This document shows, one piece after another, positions 23,429 to 30,842 of a DNA stretch of 32,742 nucleotides. The stretch lies in assembly GCA_030593295.1 (NCBI GenBank), contig JAUVHO010000025.1, forward strand, positions 1 through 32,742, written 5' to 3'. The notes beneath the pieces were generated by a model, which did no database searches, was not told the DNA's origin, and worked only from the letters and a program-made list of their open reading frames with translations. Both the position numbers and the translations under genes were made by a program. Source of the DNA: Methanomassiliicoccales archaeon. Lineage in GTDB: Archaea; Thermoplasmatota; Thermoplasmata; RBG-16-68-12; SOIM01. Position 1 is the stretch's first letter. Each line of letters starts with the position of its first letter.

Positions 23429-23800
23429 CTAGACCTCCTGCAGTCGAGGTGCGATCCTGTCTATGAGCCCTTCGATATCGTCGTCCTCGATGGTCACCTC
23501 AATGTCGCCCAACGGGGAGCTCTCGGCGAAGTTCACCTTGCCGACGAATGCGACCTGTTTGTTCAATCGGAACCTGAGCTTGTCGCCTTCGACAGACCTG
23601 CGAAAGACGGCCCTTGCTGCGGACCTTATCTTCTGTTTTCTCAATAGCTCCTCGAGATTATCGACCGATCCGGAGGTTCCCACGAGCTCTCCATCGCCCT
23701 CTTCGATCTGAAGATCGGGGAAGATATTCAACATGCTCCTCATCACCTTATCGTGATTCTCGGTGGGCTTGCATATCGTCCTGACGACAACACGGGACAC
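23429..23800 (-). CDS. UPF0201 family protein (COG1325)
   Basis: This archaeal family has been proposed to be RNA-associated, with COG1325 members sometimes labelled predicted exosome subunits; the function is unproven. The features seen are the family-like opening VVVRTICKPTENHDKV, IFPDLQIEEGDGELVGTS, and LEELLRKQKIRSAARAVFRR in the middle, then a KVNFAE...LGDIEVTIE strand region. GTG 23800 gives MSRVVVRTI, typical of the family. A TTG at 23827, near the expected transcription start, would add nine residues. It is the first gene of a two-gene unit with the TIM-barrel protein, divergent from PolD DP1. Confidence 0.8.
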   Translation of the reverse strand: MSRVVVRTICKPTENHDKVMRSMLNIFPDLQIEEGDGELVGTSGSVDNLEELLRKQKIRSAARAVFRRSVEGDKLRFRLNKQVAFVGKVNFAESSPLGDIEVTIEDDDIEGLIDRIAPRLQEV

Positions 23801-23842
23801 GTATCTCGGAAAGGCGACTCGATACAAAAATTTGCGGTAGCA

Positions 23843-23852
23843 AAGTTTATAG
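23843..23852. promoter_or_regulatory. Shared TATA region between UPF0201 and PolD small subunit
   Basis: GTTTATAG reads as a TATA element on the plus strand about 30 nt before the polD ATG (23878). Its complement CTATAAAC serves the minus-strand UPF0201 gene about 22 nt before the TTG at 23827. One short element seems to drive both directions. Confidence 0.5.
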
Positions 23853-23877
23853 TAGCCGATCTAGAATATGGTTTAGA

Positions 23878-25347
23878 ATGAGGCATCGTCTTTTGAATCT
23901 CTTCACCAAAAGGGGCACCCTCGTCGAGCCAGAGGCCATAGAACACATGCTTTCTCAGGAGGATCCGATGGACTTCGCGGATCAATTCTTCTCCAACTTG
24001 GACGACGGGACATTCATGGTGACGATGGAAGATGTGCTCAAGGTCGAGTCGATCGTAAGGGAGGTAGCGAAGGAGTACAGGGCCTCCAAGAAGGACGAGG
24101 AGATCAGACCTTCCGAGCCGAAGAAGGTGGCCGGAGCAAAGGCGAAAGATTTTCATTCAGAGATTGAAATAAAAAAGGACATCACCGGGAACTCCACGTG
24201 CGAAGGGACCATCAAGGACTTTCAGAGATACTTCAAACACAGGTTCCAAACGCTCGGCAACATGATACGGAACAGGAGGGAGATGAGGGGCAGCCTCCAG
24301 ATATCGAAGGCGAAGAGAAAGATGTCCGAGATGAAGTTCATGTGCATCGTCAACAACGTCAGGAGCACCAAGGGCGGACACACGATGATCGAGGTGGAGG
24401 ACGGCAGTGATGTCGTTACAGTGCTCGTGCCAAACACTGCAAACGGTGGCTCCAACCTGGTTCCGGACGAAGTGATAGGGGTGATCGGGAAGCCAGGGAA
24501 GAACAACGACCTCATCATAGCGGAGAGAATCTTCAGACCAGACATACCGGGCAAGAAGAGGTTCTCTGGGTGCGACGACCCCATATCCGCCGCTTTCGTG
24601 GGGGACATTCACGTCGGCAGCAACGCGTTCATGCAGGACAAGTGGGACAAGTTCATGAAGTGGTTGAACAACGGCGATGAGATCTCATCATCCATCAAGT
24701 ACATGGTGATGCCTGGGGACATGGTGGACGGAATAGGCATCTACCCAAGACAGGAAGAGGAACTTCTGATACACGATATCTATGAGCAGTACGAGGAACT
24801 GGCTCGGCTGTTGGAGGCAGTGCCGGACCACATCAGGATCGTCATATCACCTGGTAACCACGACGCCGTCCGGCCGGCGGAACCTCAACCGGCGCTCCCG
24901 AACAACATAACGAAGCTGCTTCCTTCGGAGATCACCTTCGTGGGGAACCCCAGCACCGTACTCCTGCACGGAGTGGAGGTCCTGATATATCACGGAAAAG
25001 GGATAGACGACTTCATCAGCACTGTCCCCTCACTAACCTATGAGAACCCGCTGGCATCCATGATCGAGATGCTCAACAAGAGACACGTCGCACCGACCTA
25101 CGGGGGCAAGACGCCCATAGCTCCCGAGAAGGAGGACTACCTGATCATCGACACGGTACCGGACATCTTCGTCACCGGGCACGTTCACTGGGTGGGAGTG
25201 GACGAGTACAAGGGGGTCAGGCTCATCAACGCTTCCGCATGGCAGACGCAGACCGCGTACCAGAAGATGAGGAACATCGACCCCATACCTGCAATGGTGC
25301 CCATAGTGAACCTGCAGACCGGAAGAGCCAGGATAAAGGAGTTCTAA
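23878..25347 (+). CDS. polB: DNA polymerase D small subunit DP1 (3'-5' exonuclease)
   Basis: DP1 is the Mre11-like proofreading subunit of archaeal PolD, the euryarchaeal replicative polymerase. The calcineurin-like phosphodiesterase motifs are all present: GDIHVGS (242-248), PGDMVDG (279-285), PGNHDA (325-330), YHGK (371-374) and TGHVH (433-437), so the nuclease should be active. An OB-fold precedes them (about 150-225), with an N-terminal helical part and a charged linker (60-100). The 489 residues match the shorter DP1 forms. ATG 23878 lies 28-30 nt after the TATA element, so it is probably leaderless. The large subunit DP2 is not in the window. Confidence 0.95.
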   Translation: MRHRLLNLFTKRGTLVEPEAIEHMLSQEDPMDFADQFFSNLDDGTFMVTMEDVLKVESIVREVAKEYRASKKDEEIRPSEPKKVAGAKAKDFHSEIEIKKDITGNSTCEGTIKDFQRYFKHRFQTLGNMIRNRREMRGSLQISKAKRKMSEMKFMCIVNNVRSTKGGHTMIEVEDGSDVVTVLVPNTANGGSNLVPDEVIGVIGKPGKNNDLIIAERIFRPDIPGKKRFSGCDDPISAAFVGDIHVGSNAFMQDKWDKFMKWLNNGDEISSSIKYMVMPGDMVDGIGIYPRQEEELLIHDIYEQYEELARLLEAVPDHIRIVISPGNHDAVRPAEPQPALPNNITKLLPSEITFVGNPSTVLLHGVEVLIYHGKGIDDFISTVPSLTYENPLASMIEMLNKRHVAPTYGGKTPIAPEKEDYLIIDTVPDIFVTGHVHWVGVDEYKGVRLINASAWQTQTAYQKMRNIDPIPAMVPIVNLQTGRARIKEF

Positions 25348-25424
25348 TTGGGTGCTCTGGGCAATCCAGCTTACGAAGTTATTTATACGCTACGGAAAGT
25401 ATTCCATGACTCCCAGTGGTCCAG

Positions 25425-26555
25425 ATGGAAGAGCAAGAGGATAACGAACTCGCCGAGAGCGAGGATATGGAAACAACCGACGTGAGCTCTCCAGAAGAGG
25501 AAGAGATCGAAGAATCGGAAGAAGAGGCTGAACCGACAAAGCACAGGAAGTGGTTGAAGTCGGCACTGCTGGTCCTCAGGGATGTGGGTATCGCGTTACT
25601 TGTCGTCTTCCTGGTCTTCGTGGCTCTCTGGGCTTATTCGGGGGTTTGGCCGCCAATAGTGGTCGTTGAGAGCAGCAGCATGCAGCATGACGATTTTTCC
25701 AGCTCTGTCGGGGTCATAGATACTGGGGACCTGGTAATAGTGCAGAATACCAACTCCAAGCAAGAGGTTGAGACCTACGTTCACGGCAAGTGTTCGGGTC
25801 ACTCAACGTACGGGGACTCGGGGGACGTGATAATCTACAATGAGTTGGGCGGTGGCGACAAACCGATCATCCACAGGGCCTTGATATGGCTGGAGTTCAA
25901 CACGACGACCAATAACAGCTTCGACGTGCCCAGCCTGGAGTGCGACCATTGGGAGAACGGCGTCAACTGGTGGGGAGAAAACGGAAACGGGTCCGGACGA
26001 CCAAGAATCCCCGTTTACGAGCCCAGGAACATGAACTATACACTGACCTTGAGATTAGATTCGGCCTATCGCAGCTTCAACGTGACATTGAATCTTGCCA
26101 ATCTGCTGAACGATATCAAGACAGATGACGAATGGAACGACGGTGGGTTCATTGCCATGGGGGACAACAACAACCAGCCGGACAACAGCCTGATCAACCA
26201 CGACTGGATCATCGGGAAGGCAAGGGGAGAGCTGCCCTGGTTCGGTCTCATAAAGCTCTCGGTCAGCGGGGACATCCCTTGGGGCAATGTGTGTTCGGCG
26301 CCCAGTGAGAGAGGCTGCGCAGCGGACAACGCCTGGACATCCTTGATCATCGCCCTGGTGGTTCTCATTGCCGTACCTATCGCCTTGGACGTCATTCTTG
26401 GATTCTACCAGAGGCATAAGAGGAACCAGGAACTGGTCGAACAGGCGCGAAAAGAGGAAGAAGAACCCTCCGAGGAAGATGAAGAAGAAGTTGAGGGGGA
26501 ACCCTTGGAAGAAGAGACGGAAGAGAGAACCGAGGACTCACTTCAGGCCGAGTAA
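25425..26555 (+). CDS. Signal peptidase I (archaeal S26B type) with acidic tails and extra C-terminal helix
   Basis: This membrane protease removes Sec signal peptides. The catalytic serine is in VVESSSMQHDD (S85), the general-base histidine in IIHRALIW (H150) and the conserved acid region in FIAMGDNNNQPDN (242-254); the histidine instead of lysine marks the archaeal/ER type. The protein is 376 residues, well above the usual archaeal length. It has an N-terminal acidic extension (1-37), a Trp/Gly/Asn-rich insertion (about 172-196), a second membrane helix (305-327) and an acidic C-terminal tail. ATG 25425 is chosen; GTG 25416 is possible. A TATA-like TTTATAC lies at 25382-25388. It overlaps convergent orc1 by 18 nt. 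Confidence 0.9.
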   Translation: MEEQEDNELAESEDMETTDVSSPEEEEIEESEEEAEPTKHRKWLKSALLVLRDVGIALLVVFLVFVALWAYSGVWPPIVVVESSSMQHDDFSSSVGVIDTGDLVIVQNTNSKQEVETYVHGKCSGHSTYGDSGDVIIYNELGGGDKPIIHRALIWLEFNTTTNNSFDVPSLECDHWENGVNWWGENGNGSGRPRIPVYEPRNMNYTLTLRLDSAYRSFNVTLNLANLLNDIKTDDEWNDGGFIAMGDNNNQPDNSLINHDWIIGKARGELPWFGLIKLSVSGDIPWGNVCSAPSERGCAADNAWTSLIIALVVLIAVPIALDVILGFYQRHKRNQELVEQARKEEEEPSEEDEEEVEGEPLEEETEERTEDSLQAE

Positions 26556-27779
26556 GGTAGTTTGGTTTTTCAGACGGTAGTTCTTCATCCCTTTCAGGAC
26601 CTCGTCCTTCTCAAGTATCCTTTTTGTCTCGAGTACGGGGACGCTCGACTGGATCTCCTTGGTCCTGCCGCCCCTGCCAAAGGACTTCACCCTGGCATTC
26701 ACAAGGCCCAGCATATCAAGTTCGGAGATGAGGTCGGTGACCCTCCTCTGGGTGAGGTTGGATACACCTGCCTTCCTTGCCAGTTCCCTGTACGCGGAGA
26801 AGACATCCCCTGTCGTGAGCCTGGTGCCGTTCCTTTCCTCGCTGAGTATGATGCCGAGAAGTACCAGCTTGGACTGTGTGGGCAGGGATCTTGTTGCTTC
26901 CAGAACGCAATCCAGCTCTATCTTGTTCTTTGCCTTTCTGACATGATGCTCGGTTATCTTGTCGCTCCCGGACCTTTCCACCAGCTCCGCGGCCACACGC
27001 AGCAGGTCGAGAGCCCTCCTAGCATCACCGTGTTCTTGAGCTGCCAATGCGGCGCACAATGAAATGACGCCGTCATCGATGACCCCGTTCTCAAAGGCCA
27101 GATTGGACCTCTGTTGCAGGATGTCCCTCAACTCGTTGGCGTTGTAGGGCGGGAAGACCAGCTTCTCGTCGCTGAGCCTGCTCTTGACCCTCGGGTCCAG
27201 GAACTCCGTGAACTTCAGGTCGTTTGAGATGCCTATCAGACTTATCTTGGTCTTCTTCAGATCGTCATTTATCTTGGACAGGTGATACAGGATATCGTCA
27301 CCGCTCTTGGTCACCAGCTTGTCGATCTCGTCGAGGACGACGATGACCACCCTCTTCTCCTCGTCTATCTTCTCCCTGAGGATGTTGTACACCCTTTCGA
27401 TCGACCATCCCGTGAACGGGATCCTGTCGTCAAAGTCCTGCACGAACCTGTTGCCGATGTTCTGGAGTATCGCGTAAGGAGTGTCGACTATCTCGCAGTT
27501 CATGTAAAGGAAACTGACCCTCTCCCTCTCGTCCGCCTTGGAGATCTCGTTCCCCATGTACTTGATGACGGCCGTCTTTCCGGTCCCGGTCTTTCCGAAG
27601 ATCAGGATGTTGGAAGGTCTCTCCCCGCGGAGTGCGGTCGCCAAAATGGATGCGAGCTGGTCTATCTGTTTCTCCCTGTGCGGCAGGTTCTCTGGGATAT
27701 ATGAGGGCCTAAGGATGTCCCTGTCCTTCTTGAACACGGATTCCCTTTCCAGATAGGGCTCGAATACGCTGTCCTCCAT
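26538..27779 (-). CDS. cdc6: Orc1/Cdc6 replication initiator
   Basis: This AAA+ protein binds replication origins and loads the MCM helicase. Walker A is GKTGTGKT (62-69), Walker B VVLDEID (147-153), sensor 1 GISND (183-187) and sensor 2 GDARRALD (251-258), with a C-terminal winged helix (about 300-413) that binds origin repeats. The start at ATG 27779 is chosen for its strong Shine-Dalgarno (GGGGGAGGGG) and because MEDSVFEPYLERESVFKKD is a typical Orc1/Cdc6 beginning. The frame stays open 321 nt further upstream into the VKOR gene, but that part is not coding in this frame. No origin repeats were recognised in the short upstream gap. Confidence 0.95.
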   Translation of the reverse strand: MEDSVFEPYLERESVFKKDRDILRPSYIPENLPHREKQIDQLASILATALRGERPSNILIFGKTGTGKTAVIKYMGNEISKADERERVSFLYMNCEIVDTPYAILQNIGNRFVQDFDDRIPFTGWSIERVYNILREKIDEEKRVVIVVLDEIDKLVTKSGDDILYHLSKINDDLKKTKISLIGISNDLKFTEFLDPRVKSRLSDEKLVFPPYNANELRDILQQRSNLAFENGVIDDGVISLCAALAAQEHGDARRALDLLRVAAELVERSGSDKITEHHVRKAKNKIELDCVLEATRSLPTQSKLVLLGIILSEERNGTRLTTGDVFSAYRELARKAGVSNLTQRRVTDLISELDMLGLVNARVKSFGRGGRTKEIQSSVPVLETKRILEKDEVLKGMKNYRLKNQTTLLGLK

Positions 27780-27904
27780 TCCCCTCCCCCTTTCTAAACG
27801 TCGAGGAATTGATGCCTTCTTCTCGGATAATTTCTGATTGTCCCGAGTGGAGTTGGGGTATAGCGACCTCAATACTAAAGGTTTTCTTAGACGGAAAAGC
27901 GGCA

Positions 27905-28372
27905 CTACTCTCCTTTGATAAATCCGTAAAGACAAGCGCCGAAGATTACTGTGATCAAGATGAACTCTGTGAAACAGTATATGCATATGGATCCGATGAC
28001 AAAGAGCTCCAGATAGGTGAGGTACCAGGCGAGGATGGCTCCCAAGAAAGAGAAAATGAGGACGATCACGAAGAAGCTCTCGGTGTAATCTCTGCTCCAA
28101 TGCTTGAGCCTGAGAGCCGCGAAGAGGAAGGTGAGCACCATCCCGATGAGGCCGAGATGTGCAAAAGGTATCCCGAAGATGTTGTTGTATTCGCCTTGAG
28201 TGACCGCACCGCAGTCTATCAACCCTTCTTCCGGGCAGAAAAGTGCACCGGGATTGTAGTGGTCATACACAAGGTAGCCTGCTATGAAAACACCGAGAAT
28301 GGAGAGGATTACCGTGAAAAGCAGAATGTTCGCTTCACTGTGGATTCTCCTCTTCGTCAAGAACTCGAACAT
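27905..28372 (-). CDS. Vitamin K epoxide reductase (VKOR)-like membrane oxidoreductase
   Basis: The 155-residue protein has four to five membrane helices. It has the VKOR pattern: a loop cysteine pair (C46, C54 in FCPEEGLIDCG), then NNIFGIPFAHLG, and the active-site CIYC (C130, C133) at the start of the last helix. In bacteria and archaea such enzymes re-oxidise a thioredoxin-like partner using quinone, playing the DsbB role. The gene lies 12 nt downstream of a membrane-anchored thioredoxin gene, with AAGGGGGTT before the ATG, so the pair is very likely one disulfide-forming system. Confidence 0.88.
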   Translation of the reverse strand: MFEFLTKRRIHSEANILLFTVILSILGVFIAGYLVYDHYNPGALFCPEEGLIDCGAVTQGEYNNIFGIPFAHLGLIGMVLTFLFAALRLKHWSRDYTESFFVIVLIFSFLGAILAWYLTYLELFVIGSICIYCFTEFILITVIFGACLYGFIKGE

Positions 28373-28384
28373 GATGAACCCCCT

Positions 28385-29101
28385 TCAACCCTGCACGACA
28401 GGGTCGATGATGCTTATCATGGTGTTGTAATCCCGGGTCTTGTACCACCACTTTGCGATGGTTCCGTCAGTGTCTATCAATACAAAGGTTGGTGTTCCAG
28501 GGGTGCAGTAATCGCTAGCCAGACCGAAGCTGGAATCCCAGATATATGTCCAGTTCGAATTTACGTAGTCCCTGAATTCTCTGACGGCCGCAACAGAGTC
28601 TTCACTGCTCGATGAGACGGCCACGAACTCGACGTCCTCACCCCATCCATAGTATTCATACAAATCATGCATCACAGCTGCCATGGAAACGCAGGCTGAG
28701 CATCCCGTGGAGAAGAACTCAATCAGTATAGGCTTCGACCCGATATGTGCATTGAGATCATACGCGACTCCATCCACATCTCCTATCGTGAAGAGTATCG
28801 CATCTTCGCCTTCAAGATCGCACCCAGGACTGCCTTCGGGCAAGGTGGAGAAGAAAATCATAATCACAACAACGATGACCACTATGACGAGGCCGGCCGC
28901 CATCCATCTCTTGCGTTCACGGTCCTCGAAAGGCTGGGTGGTCTTCTTCACCTTCTTCTTAGCGATCTTTATGTCGGTCTTGTCGTCCTCGGACAGCACC
29001 GCGTCCACCTTTGCCTTCGGATGGACCTTCTTCAGATGACCTTCGAGGTTCTCCAATTTGACTCGTATGCCGCAAACAGGACATTCTCTCATCGTAGCCA
29101 T
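28385..29101 (-). CDS. Membrane-anchored thioredoxin-like protein with N-terminal C2H2 zinc finger
   Basis: The 238-residue protein starts with CPVCGIRVKLENLEGHLKKVH, a C-x2-C-x11-H-x4-H zinc finger (C7, C10, H22, H27). A basic, KK-rich cytosolic linker, one membrane helix (67-85) and an exported thioredoxin-like domain with CSAC (C134, C137) and the cis-proline in GTPTFVL (P204) follow. Two further cysteines lie outside the active site (C94, C199). The topology places the zinc finger inside and the thiol domain outside. The neighbouring VKOR-like protein is the likely redox partner. The start could be ATG 29101 or 29092. Confidence 0.88.
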   Translation of the reverse strand: MATMRECPVCGIRVKLENLEGHLKKVHPKAKVDAVLSEDDKTDIKIAKKKVKKTTQPFEDRERKRWMAAGLVIVVIVVVIMIFFSTLPEGSPGCDLEGEDAILFTIGDVDGVAYDLNAHIGSKPILIEFFSTGCSACVSMAAVMHDLYEYYGWGEDVEFVAVSSSSEDSVAAVREFRDYVNSNWTYIWDSSFGLASDYCTPGTPTFVLIDTDGTIAKWWYKTRDYNTMISIIDPVVQG

Positions 29102-29206
29102 GGAAATTCTCTGGGGGAAATATTGGGGACGGCTCTTATTAACATTTCGTAATTATTATGCATGAGACGGCCAGACATTATCATTCTGTGCATGGAACGG
29201 AAAAAG

Positions 29207-29214
29207 GAAATATA
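29207..29214 (+). promoter_or_regulatory. TATA box of the PH-like membrane protein gene
   Basis: AAATATAG is centred about 28 nt before the ATG at 29239, with no Shine-Dalgarno between, so the transcript is probably leaderless. Confidence 0.5.
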
Positions 29215-29238
29215 GTAGAGCGTCACAAAGGGTAATAG

Positions 29239-29880
29239 ATGGCCAAACGAAAGGCGCATTTGGTGAAGATGCCGGCTGGGCGGACAGAGGAGCTGGAACC
29301 CCCGGAAGTACGGGTGGAGATGGAACCCCGTCCTCCGATAGACCTTCCCAGATCGGTTGAATTCTCCTACTCAAAGGGCGTCTTCCTTCAGAGACTGGTG
29401 CTCCAGACCGTCATGGTGATGCTGGTGGTCGTGCTGCTCTCCTCTTTCTTCCTAGACATCAAGCCACTTTACTCCGCGATCATCCTGGGCATCCTCGGGG
29501 TCTACATGGTAATATCCTCGATCTCACCCCTCTTGACCTCACACACACTGACGTCGGAGAAACTCGTGCTCAGGCAGGGATGGTACTTCAAGACGACCAT
29601 ACCCGTAGAGGACATCGAATCGGTGGAGACCACGGACGAGCCGAGCAAGGTGGGCGTCAAGTTCTCCATTGCACATAGAAAGGTGTACGTCACCAGCTCC
29701 AAGTTCGGACTCGTCAAGATAACGCTCAAGGAACCGACCCGCTTTCCAATGGTGATGGGGAAGAGGGCCGAAGAGGTGATAATTGACGTGGAGGACCGTT
29801 TGAGGTTCGTGGAGGTCCTGGACGGCTTCATCCAACGGCGGGACGCGCCTATTCTCGCCAGTCCAATCCAATGGTCTTGA
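29239..29880 (+). CDS. Membrane protein with bacterial PH-like domain
   Basis: The 213-residue protein has a charged cytosolic N-terminus (about 1-45), two close membrane helices (about 50-68 and 74-95) and a C-terminal beta-rich domain. That domain contains TLTSEKLVLRQGWYFKTTIPVEDIESVETTDEPSK followed by further strands (VYVTSSKFGLVKITLKEP). This is the pattern of bPH2/YdbS-type domains, in which the loop after LRxG... sets the helix pair facing the cytosol. The role is unknown. Its 3' end overlaps the convergent nadE by 32 nt, the longest overlap in the window. Confidence 0.75.
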   Translation: MAKRKAHLVKMPAGRTEELEPPEVRVEMEPRPPIDLPRSVEFSYSKGVFLQRLVLQTVMVMLVVVLLSSFFLDIKPLYSAIILGILGVYMVISSISPLLTSHTLTSEKLVLRQGWYFKTTIPVEDIESVETTDEPSKVGVKFSIAHRKVYVTSSKFGLVKITLKEPTRFPMVMGKRAEEVIIDVEDRLRFVEVLDGFIQRRDAPILASPIQWS

Positions 29881-30655
29881 TGCCTATCTTGGGTATCAGC
29901 GGTGTCTTCCTCTTATGGGCGGTGCGTTTTACCATGGACCTTATCCTGGCAACCTCAGAGACCGGATGGTTCGTCCTTTCCGAGGTCTCATCATCGTCCA
30001 TGCTGAGTTCAATCCCGAGAAGTATCGAATCCAGTTCCTGGTAGCTTATCCCAAGCTCCACTTCGTCGGTCTGGCCTTCCCACAGTCCGGCCGAGGGCGG
30101 TTTGATGATTATCTCTTTCGGCAGCCCGAGGAACTCGGCCATCTCCTTGATCTGGGTCTTGTAGATGTCACCGATGGGGAGTAGATCGCAACCACCGTCC
30201 CCGAACTTGGTGAAGTAACCTACCATGAGCTCGCTCTTGTTGCCCGTGCCCAGAACCAGCCGGTTCAGAGAATTGGCTCTTTGATACAGGATTATCATCC
30301 TGTTCCTTGCCTTCATATTGGCGAGAACGACTTTGTCGGTCGAACCTCCAGCGGCCTCTCGAGCAGCCTTCATCATATCATCGATCTGAATGGTCTCAAA
30401 CCCTATTTCCAAGGACCTGGCGTAGAACTCTGCATGTTCTGCGTCTTCTTGGGAACTTGTGGACTCTGGAAGGAACACTCCAAGCACCTTGTCGGGGCCC
30501 AATGCGTCGGTAGCCAGCTTTGCCACGATGCTCGAATCCAAGCCTCCGCTCATTCCGATGACAACGCCATCCATTCCGCTCTGTTCCAAGCTGTCCCTGA
30601 CGAAAGTGGTGACAACACTGACCATTTCCTCTCTGAACTTGGGCCTCAAAGGCAT
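29849..30655 (-). CDS. nadE: NAD synthetase (NH3-dependent type)
   Basis: NadE amidates nicotinate adenine dinucleotide to NAD, the last step of NAD synthesis. The PP-loop SGGLDSS (36-42) that binds ATP, VLGVFLPES, LGTGNKSELMVGYFTKFGDGG and PSAGLWEGQTDE are all family hallmarks. The length of 268 residues without a glutaminase domain means ammonia is the likely nitrogen source. A minus-strand TATA element (AGTTATAATC) lies about 25 nt before the ATG, and a palindromic operator candidate lies just upstream of it. Confidence 0.95.
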   Translation of the reverse strand: MPLRPKFREEMVSVVTTFVRDSLEQSGMDGVVIGMSGGLDSSIVAKLATDALGPDKVLGVFLPESTSSQEDAEHAEFYARSLEIGFETIQIDDMMKAAREAAGGSTDKVVLANMKARNRMIILYQRANSLNRLVLGTGNKSELMVGYFTKFGDGGCDLLPIGDIYKTQIKEMAEFLGLPKEIIIKPPSAGLWEGQTDEVELGISYQELDSILLGIELSMDDDETSERTNHPVSEVARIRSMVKRTAHKRKTPLIPKIGIKTIGLDWRE

Positions 30656-30676
30656 CGCCAGAAGAATTGAGTGGGG

Positions 30677-30686
30677 ATTATAACTC
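30677..30686 (-). promoter_or_regulatory. TATA box of nadE
   Basis: AGTTATAATC on the minus strand is centred about 26 nt before the nadE ATG, consistent with a leaderless transcript. Confidence 0.55.
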
Positions 30687-30694
30687 TTTTTCTA

Positions 30695-30711
30695 TGTTAC
30701 ATTGTAATACG
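30695..30711. promoter_or_regulatory. Imperfect operator copy next to the nadE promoter
   Basis: The sequence ends with TTACA-T-TGTAATAC and shares the right arm of the perfect palindrome 55 bp away; the left arm is ATGTTACA instead of GTATTACA. It lies about 9 bp upstream of the nadE TATA box, where a bound protein could block or help TFB/TBP. Confidence 0.5.
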
Positions 30712-30747
30712 CTTTGGAGGGGGGCTTTCTTGATCGATGTTTCAATT

Positions 30748-30768
30748 CTGTATTACATTGTAATACAG
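30748..30768. promoter_or_regulatory. Perfect 21-bp palindrome, candidate operator upstream of nadE
   Basis: Two 10-bp arms, CTGTATTACA and TGTAATACAG, flank one T. A shorter second copy lies 55 bp nearer nadE. The region between the end of valS (30843) and nadE (30655) otherwise holds no gene. The symmetry and its repetition suggest binding of a dimeric regulator. Confidence 0.6.
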
Positions 30769-30842
30769 GAGTCAGGAAGAAGGGCACTCCACAAATCCAG
30801 GAATACGCCACAATTCGAGACACGTACGACGGCCGTCACCAA

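Noticed and set aside
25406-25444. Short ORF (MTPSGPDGRARG) out of frame before the signal peptidase start
   Set aside because: Only 12 codons; could be a leader peptide but nothing beyond its position near the predicted transcript start supports it.
27780-27904. Possible replication origin next to orc1/cdc6
   Set aside because: The gap is short, has no repeated ORB-like elements and no long AT-rich unwinding region.
27780-28100. N-terminal extension of the orc1 reading frame (about 107 residues)
   Set aside because: It overlaps the VKOR gene, is Arg/His/Leu-rich like a shadow frame, and a strong Shine-Dalgarno precedes ATG 27779.
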